DNA of 64,000 nt from Chitinophaga silvisoli (GTDB lineage Bacteria > Bacteroidota > Bacteroidia > Chitinophagales > Chitinophagaceae): contig NZ_QTJV01000001.1 in NCBI RefSeq assembly GCF_003412465.1, positions 1,424,489 through 1,488,488 of the forward strand. The letters run 5' to 3'. The notes beneath the pieces were generated by a model. That model was not told where the DNA came from. It made no database searches and saw only the letters and a program-made list of their open reading frames with translations. How positions within the stretch are numbered: the stretch's first letter is position 1; each line of letters opens with the position of its first letter. Both the position numbers and the translations under genes were made by a program. Positions 17,762 through 26,248 of the stretch are shown here, piece after piece.

Positions 17762-18304
17762 ATGCGCAAACTTATTTATGGCATTAACATTTCCCTGGAT
17801 GGTTGCTGCGATCATACCAAATTCAGCGGAGGAGAAGATATCCATGACTATTTCAGGGAACTGCTGGAAGCGGCCGATACGGTGCTGTACGGGCGGAAAA
17901 CTTATGAGCTGATGGTGCCTTTCTGGCCGGAGGTGGCGATTGCGCGATCAATGGATGAGACAGGAAATGCATTTGCGGATGCCTTTGCCAGGCTGAAGCG
18001 GGTGGTAGTTTCGAAAACGATAGAAAGTGAGGATAGGGTGATCCGTGACAACGTACGCGAAGAGGTGCTTCAGCTAAAGCAGCAGGCAGGTAAGGCGATT
18101 TCTACCGGCGGAGTGGAACTACCTGCCCGTTTGATTGAGTGGGGCCTGGTAGATGAGTTTCATATAGTGGTGCATCCAGTGATTGTTGGAGAGGGAAGGA
18201 GATTGTTTACAGAAATGACATTGGAGGGAAACCAGGGCTTACAACTGGTAGGATCTCAATTGTTAGGTAGCGGAGCTATGGCCTTGAAATATGAAAAGTG
18301 CTGA
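17762..18304 (+). CDS. Dihydrofolate reductase family protein (RibD C-terminal domain)
   Basis: A 180-residue protein starting MRKLIYGINISLDGCCDH, the typical start of the stand-alone RibD_C / DHFR-like family, with the expected ADTVLYGRKTYELM segment, the KRVVVSKTIE strand, and ISTGGVELPARLIEWGLVDEF with its glycine turn for NADP(H) binding. The ending VHPVIVGEGRRLF is also diagnostic. These proteins are probably reductases of pteridine-like or unrelated compounds; the substrate is unknown. It is preceded by palindromic element copy 2 and stands alone. Confidence 0.9.
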   Translation: MRKLIYGINISLDGCCDHTKFSGGEDIHDYFRELLEAADTVLYGRKTYELMVPFWPEVAIARSMDETGNAFADAFARLKRVVVSKTIESEDRVIRDNVREEVLQLKQQAGKAISTGGVELPARLIEWGLVDEFHIVVHPVIVGEGRRLFTEMTLEGNQGLQLVGSQLLGSGAMALKYEKC

Positions 18305-18382
18305 TTGCTAATGAATTGTGTTTGTTGCGGGGAACTTTATGGATTTTTTTGCCCTTTTGAATCTATATGTAGATAAATCATT

Positions 18383-18410
18383 TTGTCGTTTTGAAATATT
18401 TTTTACCTTG
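18383..18410 (+). promoter_or_regulatory. Candidate promoter of the M48 peptidase gene
   Basis: TTG at 18383-18385 and TACCTTG at 18404-18410 are 18 bp apart, close to the Bacteroidota -33/-7 pattern (TTG, TAnnTTTG). They lie 52 bp before the start codon at 18462. Confidence 0.35.
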
Positions 18411-18461
18411 ACGGCGTAAAAGGGACAAGTTACATTATTACCTGCTATACCTATACTTAAG

Positions 18462-19823
18462 ATGAAAATTTTACAAGCACTGACAGCATTGTGCCTATTG
18501 CCATTTGTTGGTTATGCCCAGTCTCAGATCTTTACCCCTGCTGCCCAGAATGAAGCGGGTCTTAAAAGTCTTGTGAGCAAATACGAGCTACAGTACAATG
18601 AGGAGCTAAATAGCCTTCCTGCTAAATATAAGGCCGATTATAAAGATATTTATAAGTCCAGGTGGGAAAACATCAAATCTGTATTTGACAGGAAAGAAGT
18701 CTATACCTCAAAGGCTGCGCAGCAGTACCTGGATGCAGTAGTGAGTGAGATCGTAAAGAGCAATCCTGTATTAAAAGACTACCAGATCAACTGTTATTTT
18801 TCCAGGAGTGGGGTGCCGAATGCCAGTTATATCGGGGAGGGAATTATCCTTTTTAATATGGGCTTGTTTCAGCGCCTGGACAATGAAAGTGAGCTGGCAT
18901 TCATACTCTGTCATGAGATTTCGCATTACATATTAAAGCATACCGAGAATAGCATCACCCGCTATGTGACCACTATGAATTCTGACGAGGTGCAGGATGA
19001 ATTGCGGAAGATTAAGAAGGCCGATTATGGTAAGCGGGAAGCGATTGAAAAGCTGACAAAGGGCATTACCTTCAATAGCCGACGGCATAGCAGGGACCAT
19101 GAAGCACAGGCGGATTCAATGGGTGTGGCGCTCTTACTCAATACCCGCTTTAATGCAAATGGGGCTACAAAAACACTGGCCATCCTGGATGATATTGATA
19201 AAGATTCAGTAGATATGGAAGCCTGTATCAGGAAGGAATTGAACACAAGCGGATACCCATTTCAAAACAGGTGGATTACAAAAAATACCGGGCTGCTGGG
19301 TGGACAGGCAAAGCTGAAGAAAGACCTGCCGCTGGAAGACTCACTTAAGACCCATCCTGATTGTAAAGCGCGTATTGTATTGCTGGAGCCAATGATAGCT
19401 AATGCTGCTGCGAAGCAGGACTACCTGGTGAACAAAGCAATGTTTGATAGCCTGCGGCAGGTATTTAAATACGAGATTGTGGAGTATGCATTTGCATCGG
19501 ACAATTATACCTATAGTTTACATTATACCCTGACCCTGCTACAGCAATATCCACAGGATCCTTACCTCGTGACCCAGGTGGGCAGGATTATGAATGGATG
19601 CTTTGCTGCACAGAAAACCCATACGCTGGGGAAATTTATAGAACTACCCGCCCCTTACCAGCCGGCTAACTATAATGTATTGCTACAGTTTATCCAAAAC
19701 CTTTACCTGGAGGACTTTGCAGGCATTGGTTACAATTATCTGAAAGCACATGCGACCCAACTAAACAATTATCCCAGCTTTCAGAAGGAATTGAATTTAA
19801 GTGCTAAATATATTTTACAGTAA
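18462..19823 (+). CDS. Secreted M48 family zinc metallopeptidase
   Basis: A 453-residue protein with a signal peptide (residues 1-19, ending GYAQ). The active site is ILCHEISHYILKH, an HExxH zinc motif, with the third ligand Glu in HEAQADSMGVALL (ExxAD pattern). This is the HtpX/BepA-like M48 layout without membrane helices, so the enzyme is probably periplasmic and acts on misfolded or outer-membrane proteins. The C-terminal third is helical (possible TPR-like pairs). The next gene starts 19 bp downstream, so they are probably co-transcribed. Confidence 0.9.
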   Translation: MKILQALTALCLLPFVGYAQSQIFTPAAQNEAGLKSLVSKYELQYNEELNSLPAKYKADYKDIYKSRWENIKSVFDRKEVYTSKAAQQYLDAVVSEIVKSNPVLKDYQINCYFSRSGVPNASYIGEGIILFNMGLFQRLDNESELAFILCHEISHYILKHTENSITRYVTTMNSDEVQDELRKIKKADYGKREAIEKLTKGITFNSRRHSRDHEAQADSMGVALLLNTRFNANGATKTLAILDDIDKDSVDMEACIRKELNTSGYPFQNRWITKNTGLLGGQAKLKKDLPLEDSLKTHPDCKARIVLLEPMIANAAAKQDYLVNKAMFDSLRQVFKYEIVEYAFASDNYTYSLHYTLTLLQQYPQDPYLVTQVGRIMNGCFAAQKTHTLGKFIELPAPYQPANYNVLLQFIQNLYLEDFAGIGYNYLKAHATQLNNYPSFQKELNLSAKYILQ

Positions 19824-19842
19824 ACATTTAATCTTACCAAAG

Positions 19843-21408
19843 ATGATTAGACAACTACTTACAGTTGCTTTATTTGTATGCATGTTTGTTACAAATACGG
19901 ATGGTCAATCCAGGCTGACGGTTGACAAGGTATACTCTGCCTACCTGCAAAACAGCGGTACCATCATTGAACAGGGACAAATCAAGGGTTATTTTTACCT
20001 GTATCAGAGTGATAAAATTGATAGACGTACCAACGAGTACACCTTACAGATCGTAGACGAGAACCTGAACAAGGTACAGGATATTAAGTTTGAAGACACA
20101 AAGAAATTGAGTTTGCTGGAGTCAGCTTACAATGGCAGCAGCCTGGCATTCCTCTTCAAGAATGAAGAAGAAAAGATGCTGCAGATGAAGGTATATGACC
20201 TGGATGGAAAGTTGAAATTTACGTATTCCCGTCCTTATTCCAAAAAGACGGATGGCCTGATGGCCCAGTATGAAACGATGCATACGGATGAGGGTATGAA
20301 CCAGTCAGTGTTTAACCTGGGGGATAAGGGATATATAACTGTACTGCCTTTGAGAGATGGCAGGGATCAGACCTATGAAGTAGATATGTATTCATCAGAT
20401 AAGAAGAAACAATGGACATATATCCCGGATGGTGATGATCAGAAGTTTGCTATGGCAGAATACCTGGGAACGACAGATAGTCTGGTGATCCTGGAAGTGA
20501 TCAGGAAGAACAGGAGAATGAGTGGTAGTGGTACAGCCCACCTGGTAGGTATTAACCCGATGACGAAGAAGAAGGTATTTGACATAGATGATGAGAAGGA
20601 TAAATGGACCTTTGTACCATCCAGTGTGCTGCCTGTGGCAGGTACGGGTAAGTTCATTGCAATGGGTAACTACTTTGATAAGGATGCTAACATAGCAAAG
20701 GATGCGAGTAAGGGACTGGCGATTTATGAGATTGATAATAGTGGCAAGATCCTGAACAAGACTTATAATAGTTGGGCGGTGGATATTGCAAAGCATTTAC
20801 CGATGAATACAAAGGGTAAGATTGACAATATTGGTTACCTGTATATTCATAAGATGATTCCGACGGCTAACGGGAAGTTATTTATAGTAGGTGAGGGATA
20901 TAAGAAGCAGGCGAGTGCAGGTGGTATTGCTTTGACAGCATTGGGTGCGATGGCCGGGGGAGTACAGAACCAGGGTGTGACGAAGGTAGTGGTAACAGAC
21001 CTGGTGGTGATGGAGTTTGATGGTACTTATAAGATCAGGGATGCGAAGGTGTATGATAAGACGAATAATACGGTAGTGGGTGGTCCGATGAGTGATTATA
21101 CAAGTCAGCATACACTGGCGATGTACATCAAGATGGTGGGCTCATTTGATTACCAGTTTACAACGGGTAATCCTGATGAGAATAATTTCGTGATTTGCTA
21201 TAGTGATTGGGTGAAGTCATCAGATTATAAGGGGGAGACATTTAATTCAATTCGTTATAATGGTACGAAGTTTACGCAGGATAAGATTGAGTTGAAGTCA
21301 AAGGCGAGCAGGATGAAGGTATTGCCGGCTAAAGCAGGATCAGTGATGGTGATAGAGTATTTTAAGAAGGATAAGAAGCTGGAGTTCAGGTTGGAGAAAT
21401 TGGGATAA
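19843..21408 (+). CDS. Secreted protein of unknown function, beta-propeller-like
   Basis: I chose the ATG at 19843 (521 residues), which opens a clear signal peptide (MIRQLLTVALFVCMFVTNTDG); the frame is open to a GTG at 19801 inside the M48 gene. The mature part is beta-strand rich, with repeated short blocks resembling propeller blades (for example LQMKVYDLDGKLKFTYSR and VYDKTNNTVVGG). No catalytic motif is seen. It is 19 bp downstream of the M48 peptidase and probably in the same operon, so it may be a partner or substrate of it. Confidence 0.65.
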   Translation: MIRQLLTVALFVCMFVTNTDGQSRLTVDKVYSAYLQNSGTIIEQGQIKGYFYLYQSDKIDRRTNEYTLQIVDENLNKVQDIKFEDTKKLSLLESAYNGSSLAFLFKNEEEKMLQMKVYDLDGKLKFTYSRPYSKKTDGLMAQYETMHTDEGMNQSVFNLGDKGYITVLPLRDGRDQTYEVDMYSSDKKKQWTYIPDGDDQKFAMAEYLGTTDSLVILEVIRKNRRMSGSGTAHLVGINPMTKKKVFDIDDEKDKWTFVPSSVLPVAGTGKFIAMGNYFDKDANIAKDASKGLAIYEIDNSGKILNKTYNSWAVDIAKHLPMNTKGKIDNIGYLYIHKMIPTANGKLFIVGEGYKKQASAGGIALTALGAMAGGVQNQGVTKVVVTDLVVMEFDGTYKIRDAKVYDKTNNTVVGGPMSDYTSQHTLAMYIKMVGSFDYQFTTGNPDENNFVICYSDWVKSSDYKGETFNSIRYNGTKFTQDKIELKSKASRMKVLPAKAGSVMVIEYFKKDKKLEFRLEKLG

Positions 21409-21429
21409 GGTAAATTTTTAAGAATGTAG

Positions 21430-21459
21430 ATAAGGCTGGTCTTTGGGGATCAGCCTTAT
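21430..21459 (+). terminator. Terminator hairpin after the M48 operon
   Basis: ataaggctg (21430-21438) pairs with cagccttat (21451-21459), followed by ttgttt. It lies 21 bp after the stop codon at 21408. Confidence 0.65.
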
Positions 21460-21565
21460 TTGTTTATGGAGGGGGTAAGTTTTTTTTGATTCTTAAGAGG
21501 TACGCGGCTACCGGGCAGATGGTGATTCCGGAGATGCGGGGCCGTTTATTTTTTTGAGCAGTTGA

Positions 21566-21664
21566 TCATTCATTGGTAAGGGTATATGCAGGGAGCCGGG
21601 CGAGGAGTGCTGTGGCGGGTGTTGTTTTGCCTACTTTGTGCGCACCGGTGATGGCGATTTTCAT
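21566..21664 (-). pseudogene. Remnant of a P-loop NTPase gene
   Basis: On the minus strand the ATG at 21662-21664 opens a 32-codon frame that begins MKIAITGAHKVGKTT, a clean Walker A (GxxxxGKT), and stops at 21566-21568. Families starting this way (AAA-type nucleotide kinase-like) are normally well over 150 residues, and the DNA further downstream has no long open frame. This is therefore a truncated 5' relic rather than a functional gene. Confidence 0.6.
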
Positions 21665-21815
21665 TATCAGTTACTTATGAAATATTTTATGACAAAGTTA
21701 GTTTTTGTTACAATTTTCTGACAAATGTATTACATTTATGGCTGAAGACGGATTACTCCCTATAGATGAAATACTCCACTCATCTGCCCGTCCTTTTCTT
21801 TTCAAAAAAATAATA

Positions 21816-22673
21816 ATGAAATACCTGACAAGGTTCACGGGTCTGCTTGGATTCCTGACTGTTTTGCTTACGATGCCGCTTGGGCATGCGTTGATGATCA
21901 TTATGGAGAAAACTTTTGGTCATGGGCATGTGTACCTGGCAGCTTTCCTGCTGGGATTTGCCGGATTATTGCTGTTACTCTTTGGGAGCAGGTTAAGATC
22001 GGAAAATAAGGCCACATTTGCCGGTTTATTTGCGGGCTTGTTTATTTGGACGGGCTGGATAGAGTTTGGGTTTGTTTACATTGCGCATCGGTATCATGTG
22101 CAGCCGCTGGTGGAGAACGGGGTGGTGGTGACAAAGCCGGAATACCTGATTATGCCGGCATCGGCGGGGTTCCTGGTGATAATGATGCTGCATTATTTGT
22201 TTAGTACCAGGACGGGATGTGTGTTTTTTAGCTGGTTGCAGAAGTATCTGAGGATTCCTGTGCCGCGTAGTCAGCCGGTAAAGGTGCAGAAGAATTTTGC
22301 GGTGATAACGACGGTGGAATTGATAGCGTTGCTTTGGACGTTTTACCTGGTGTTGTTGTTTGCGTATGATCCTAGTTTTTTGGGGGACCGGCATCCGGTG
22401 ACTTATTTGATAGCGTTTGGGTCATTGTTATGGTCTTTGTTTTTGTTGCGGAATTTGTTCAGGGTAAGGCAGATGGGGTATGCGATCAGGTATGCGATTC
22501 CGACGGTGGTGATATTTTGGAATTTTGTGGAGATCATGGGGCGGTGGAATGTGTTGGAGGAGATATGGGTGAAGCCTTATGAGTATTGGTTGGAGATGAG
22601 TTTGGTGTTGGGGATGTTTGTGGTGTTGTTTGGGGTGTCGTTGTTGGAGAAGAGGGGGAAGGTGGTGGTGTAG
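21816..22673 (+). CDS. Polytopic membrane protein, unknown function
   Basis: The ATG at 21816 starts a hydrophobic segment directly (MKYLTRFTGLLGFLTVLL), which is the likeliest start; the frame is open upstream to 21705. The 285-residue protein has about eight hydrophobic helices with a central loop containing TKPEYLIMPASAGF and a basic ending (EKRGKVVV). I recognise no family. Strong G/T bias at the 3' end is notable, though the frame is coherent. It is convergent with the gene at 22822, with a terminator between them. Confidence 0.65.
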   Translation: MKYLTRFTGLLGFLTVLLTMPLGHALMIIMEKTFGHGHVYLAAFLLGFAGLLLLLFGSRLRSENKATFAGLFAGLFIWTGWIEFGFVYIAHRYHVQPLVENGVVVTKPEYLIMPASAGFLVIMMLHYLFSTRTGCVFFSWLQKYLRIPVPRSQPVKVQKNFAVITTVELIALLWTFYLVLLFAYDPSFLGDRHPVTYLIAFGSLLWSLFLLRNLFRVRQMGYAIRYAIPTVVIFWNFVEIMGRWNVLEEIWVKPYEYWLEMSLVLGMFVVLFGVSLLEKRGKVVV

Positions 22674-22775
22674 ATGGGGGTGATGATAATCGGGAAGGTT
22701 TTGGGGTGCTGTGGCCCGATTTATTGAGTTGAACATCGGGTTACATGTAGTGTTTTGATGGATGGAAGTCGATCT

Positions 22776-22808
22776 AAAAGGGACCTCACTTTTAGTAAAG
22801 TCCCTTTT
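22776..22808. terminator. Bidirectional terminator between convergent genes
   Basis: aaaagggac (22776-22784) pairs with gtccctttt (22800-22808) around a 15-nt loop. A and T runs on both sides allow use by the genes ending at 22673 (+) and 22822 (-). Confidence 0.7.
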
Positions 22809-22821
22809 ATCTGGAAATTCA

Positions 22822-23190
22822 TCAATAATTCATATACACCGTTGTCGCCACATAATGCTGATTCGTATTGGTGGCGGTTATGGTATAAGTACCAGAGGCG
22901 ACAGTGGTCGTACCTGATTTAACCGTCAGGCTGAAAACTTCACCTATCTCCCCGGCCACACCAAACTGGAACACTCCTCTGCCGGATATGATTTGAAAGG
23001 ATTGCGGCGTATAAATCACACCTGTGTTCTCGTTTTTGATAGATGCATCCAGGCCGCTATACGACTGGCTGGGGGAGTCTACAAAGAGCTGAAAAGTGAT
23101 GATAGCTTCAGGTGCTTTTGTGTTTTTTGCAGTCAGGGGAGAAGCCGTACAATAGCATAAGAGCAATGCAAGTTTGAGAATGTTTAGCAT
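22822..23190 (-). CDS. Small secreted beta-sandwich-like protein
   Basis: The ATG at 23188-23190 gives 122 residues starting with a signal peptide (MLNILKLALLLCYCTASPLTA). The mature part alternates short beta strands (AIITFQLFVD, GVFQFGVAG, VFSLTVKSGTTTVASGTY), which suggests a small Ig-like or carbohydrate-binding fold. A longer frame to 23280 lacks support. Cys is absent from the mature part. No family is recognised. It is on the same strand as, and downstream of, the NUC1-type nuclease, but a strong terminator separates them. Confidence 0.6.
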   Translation of the reverse strand: MLNILKLALLLCYCTASPLTAKNTKAPEAIITFQLFVDSPSQSYSGLDASIKNENTGVIYTPQSFQIISGRGVFQFGVAGEIGEVFSLTVKSGTTTVASGTYTITATNTNQHYVATTVYMNY

Positions 23191-23372
23191 AAGTGGGTAT
23201 TTTAGCGTGAGGGATAAAGCTATTGAGACAGCACGCATTGTGTTCGCAGTGGGAAATGGGGTATCCTGGTCCGCCACCACCGCCGGGGATGATGCCGCTG
23301 AGTTATGAGGCGAGCGACCAGATGATTAGTTTAATAGCACAGACACCGGGGGTGTTGTGGCAGGCATATACA

Positions 23373-23410
23373 AAAATGAGCCTGAATCATTTGATTCAGG
23401 CTCATTTTTA
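23373..23410. terminator. Strong bidirectional terminator after the nuclease gene
   Basis: aaaatgagcctgaatca pairs with tgattcaggctcatttt around a 3-4 nt loop (23373-23410), giving a 17-bp stem with A/T runs on both sides. It lies 12 bp after the nuclease stop codon (23422 on the minus strand). Confidence 0.85.
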
Positions 23411-23421
23411 TGTAATCTCTT

Positions 23422-24450
23422 TTAAGGCACATACACTTTTGACTTCAATGCCAGTTGCACTTTCTTAGGGAGATTGGAGAGCAAATGATAACCGGTAGAA
23501 TCTTCGATAGCTTTAACGGAGGTAATATATTTCCTCCAGCTGTTATCGATCGTGTTATTATTATTCGGTGTGTCGATAGCTACGATTTTCACATCGCCGC
23601 TACTAATTCGTTCCAGGTCATGATCACCTGCAGGAATCACTACTACTATTTTCCAGATGCGTGAAGGTACGGTCACTTTTCCCTGGTCGATGGTTTTCAC
23701 CTTACCTTTTGACCCGGTACCTCCGGTACCATAGCTGCCCATGATGATATAGCATTCATTGCCGGCGCTGACGAGGGTATTTCTTGTATACTCCTCAAAG
23801 CCTGCCCATGTACGTTTGTTGTTTTTCGGAGCCTGCGGGATCATGTTGCTCATGAGGAACGTCGATTCGTTAGCGTCTGTATTGTTGGTACGGTCACCGG
23901 AAGGGCAGTTGTGCCCGCGGTCAAAACCGGAGCTGATATAGTCGCTTCCTTCCACATGGTAGAAATTGCCGGGCAGTTCAGGATCTGCCCTGAAATTATC
24001 CGTTCTGTAAGTCTTACCAAGGTCATTGGCATCCAGGTGCCAGCTTACCCAGTTAGGAGTACCGCGTTGGCTATTGTACGATGCTACGTAGTAGCTTCTG
24101 TCTATCAGGTAGTTGTTGACAAGCTGCATGCATGGTTGTGCATCGGATGGATTGCCTAATAAAAGGTGATTGTTATCACTTGTGTTTTTGATGTGTGTAT
24201 CACAGTTGTCGGAAGAGGAAGTGACGATCGTCCGGGTGGCTGTTGTAGCCTGTGAGGAGGTGCTGGTATTGTGAGACGACTTTGATTTATTGTGAGCGGA
24301 TTTTGATTTATGGTGAGAAGAATTCTCTGTATTGGCTTTTTTAGGTGTATCCCCTGTTTTATTGCCTGTAGATTCGCGAAGTCTAATACAGGTTACAAAT
24401 ACGATGAGTGCCACTGTAACGGCGAGGGATAGTAGTTTTTTCTCTTTCAT
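23422..24450 (-). CDS. DNA/RNA non-specific endonuclease (NUC1 family), exported
   Basis: A 342-residue protein with an N-terminal hydrophobic segment (residues 6-21) followed by a long Ser/Thr/Lys/His-rich linker (to about residue 80). The C-terminal domain has the DRGH-type active site in GFDRGHNCPSGDR, followed by the expected Asn-rich NMIPQAPKNNKRTW segment (Mg-binding Asn) of the S1-like, Serratia nuclease family. The VPSRIWKIVVV strand is also typical. It probably works outside the cytoplasm in nucleic-acid scavenging or defence. A candidate promoter lies at 24657-24664, leaving an about 200-nt 5' leader. Confidence 0.9.
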   Translation of the reverse strand: MKEKKLLSLAVTVALIVFVTCIRLRESTGNKTGDTPKKANTENSSHHKSKSAHNKSKSSHNTSTSSQATTATRTIVTSSSDNCDTHIKNTSDNNHLLLGNPSDAQPCMQLVNNYLIDRSYYVASYNSQRGTPNWVSWHLDANDLGKTYRTDNFRADPELPGNFYHVEGSDYISSGFDRGHNCPSGDRTNNTDANESTFLMSNMIPQAPKNNKRTWAGFEEYTRNTLVSAGNECYIIMGSYGTGGTGSKGKVKTIDQGKVTVPSRIWKIVVVIPAGDHDLERISSGDVKIVAIDTPNNNNTIDNSWRKYITSVKAIEDSTGYHLLSNLPKKVQLALKSKVYVP

Positions 24451-24664
24451 TTAGTTGGCTTGTCTTAAAAGTTTGAACGATGGCATGTGATGAATGCCAG
24501 GTGCAAACAGGAATAAAAAGGCGCTGTAAATTTAAGGCTTACAGAGCCGTGCGATGCCTGGTAGCTGGACGCTCCGGGATCTTTAGATCAAAAAGATGGC
24601 TTGTCAAAGATTGAATGAAGAGGAAGGTGCTTCCTGGCTTATTCGGTTTGTGGGCGCAAATATA
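24451..24664 (-). promoter_or_regulatory. Promoter element and long 5' leader of the nuclease gene
   Basis: On the minus strand TATATTTG (24657-24664) matches the TAnnTTTG -7 element exactly. Transcription from there would give a leader of about 200 nt before the ATG at 24450. The leader contains an internal stem (ctgtaa with ttacag, around 24528-24548). No riboswitch class is recognised. The rest of the gap, 24665-24950, shows nothing clear. Confidence 0.35.
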
Positions 24665-24950
24665 AGGGATTAAGTATTATAACGGTCATGGGGGTTTGAT
24701 TGGATGCTTTGGGGGTGAGGCTTAGGGGAAATTGAGAGGGCCTGATTATTTGGATTCGGTATTAAAATCGTGATTTGTTAGTGCTAATGCAGAACCTGCT
24801 TTTTGGTGATGAACAATTAAACAAGCAGCAATGTTAGTAATTGAAATAGCAGGTTTGGGGAAGGTTTGGTGGTATTAATTCCACATTCATTGTGGCCTGG
24901 ATCTTGTTTGAATTTTGTATTAAGCTGTAGCAGACCATAAACCCCAAATT

Positions 24951-26174
24951 ATGAAAGTAAATAAACGGAAGAAAATACTGGTATCCGGTGGAAGTATCGC
25001 AGGGTTAACGCTTGCATATTGGCTACACCAATACGGATTTGAAGTAAGCGTCATTGAGCGGAGTGCCGGATTGCGCCTAGGTGGTCAGAATATAGACGTT
25101 AAAGGGCCTGCCTGGGAAATTGTTAAAAAGATGGGCCTTTCGGAAAAGATCCGGGCGGCTAATACAACCGAAATAGGCATTCGTTTCGTTGATACTAAAG
25201 ATAAAATTGTAGCAGAATTCCCCAAAGACAATGCCCTCAGCATGACGCAGGAGATAGAGATCCTGCGTGGTGATATGGTTAAGATCTTATATGACGGGGT
25301 GAAGCAGGATGTAACTTTTATTTTTGGCGATCAGGTTAAAAAAATAGTGGAGGAAGGAGAAGGTGTCAAGGTGTTTTTCAATAAACGGGAGGAAGAAACG
25401 TATGACCTGGTGATAATTGCGGAGGGAATTGGTTCGAATACACGGCAGCTTGTTTTTGGCGATGAGATTAAATATAATTATTTAGGCCTTTACTGTGCTT
25501 ATTTAACAATGGAAAGGTTGCCACAGGATGGCCCTTGGGCAAGATGGTGTAATGCTGTCGGTGCCATTGTTTTTCTTGTGCGCCCGGATAATTACGATAA
25601 AACACGGGTTTGTATTTTCTTTAGGTCGCCTGAGCGCGGTTATGAGAAGTTATCAATCGCTGAGCAAAAAGAACTGTTGATTAAGAAAATAGAGAATGTT
25701 GGATGGGAAGCAGGGCGTATAGCAAAAGCGATCCGGCAAACGGATGATCTGTATTTTGAGAGGGTGAGCCAGGTGAAAGCGCCGCGCTGGCATAAGGGGA
25801 GGGTGGCGATGATTGGGGATGCTGCATATTGTGCTACACCGATTGCCGGTAAGGGTACGGATCTGGCCGTTACAGGTGCCTATATCCTTGCAGGGGAGCT
25901 GGCACGGCGTAGCAATCTTGAGGGGGCTTTTAGTCATGAGGAGGCTTTTAAGGCCTATGAGCGATTAATGCGCCCTTATGTGACGAAGGCGCAGCGACTG
26001 GCTCCGGGAGTACCGCGATTGGCTTATCCGGATACAAGGTTGGGTGTAGCTATACTCAATTCGTTTTTCTCGCTGGCGGGAAGTAGGGTGGTAAAATCTA
26101 TTATGCAGTTTTTTAGTAAGGATAAAAAGCAGGCAAAGGAGGAAATACATTTACCGGATTATGAGGTGAGGTAA
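24951..26174 (+). CDS. FAD-dependent monooxygenase (PHBH/TetX-like)
   Basis: A 407-residue group A flavin monooxygenase-like protein. The FAD-binding Rossmann start is ILVSGGSIAGLTLAYWL (residues about 9-25), with the expected Glu-Arg (VIERS), the middle EILRGDMVKIL Arg motif, the DG-like LVIIAEGIGSNTRQ and the C-terminal MIGDAAYCATPIAGKG (GD motif contacting the FAD ribose). It lacks signals for membrane attachment. TetX-like tetracycline inactivation is one possibility, but this subgroup is broad. The next gene (SDR/DUF2867) starts 75 bp downstream. Confidence 0.9.
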   Translation: MKVNKRKKILVSGGSIAGLTLAYWLHQYGFEVSVIERSAGLRLGGQNIDVKGPAWEIVKKMGLSEKIRAANTTEIGIRFVDTKDKIVAEFPKDNALSMTQEIEILRGDMVKILYDGVKQDVTFIFGDQVKKIVEEGEGVKVFFNKREEETYDLVIIAEGIGSNTRQLVFGDEIKYNYLGLYCAYLTMERLPQDGPWARWCNAVGAIVFLVRPDNYDKTRVCIFFRSPERGYEKLSIAEQKELLIKKIENVGWEAGRIAKAIRQTDDLYFERVSQVKAPRWHKGRVAMIGDAAYCATPIAGKGTDLAVTGAYILAGELARRSNLEGAFSHEEAFKAYERLMRPYVTKAQRLAPGVPRLAYPDTRLGVAILNSFFSLAGSRVVKSIMQFFSKDKKQAKEEIHLPDYEVR

Positions 26175-26248
26175 ATTTTTTGCGGGGGGTATACATGTTG
26201 TGTAAGTTGTTTGGTGTAGGGTGTTTTTTTCGTTGAAAATAGAAGTTA

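Noticed and set aside
22428..22736. His/Pro-rich minus-strand frame opposite the membrane-protein gene
   Set aside because: The composition is caused by the G-rich opposite strand; it overlaps a coherent membrane protein entirely.
23223..23468. Plus-strand frame with a Pro-rich segment (PGPPPPPGMM)
   Set aside because: It runs through the terminator at 23373-23410 and into the nuclease gene on the other strand, and has a weak start.
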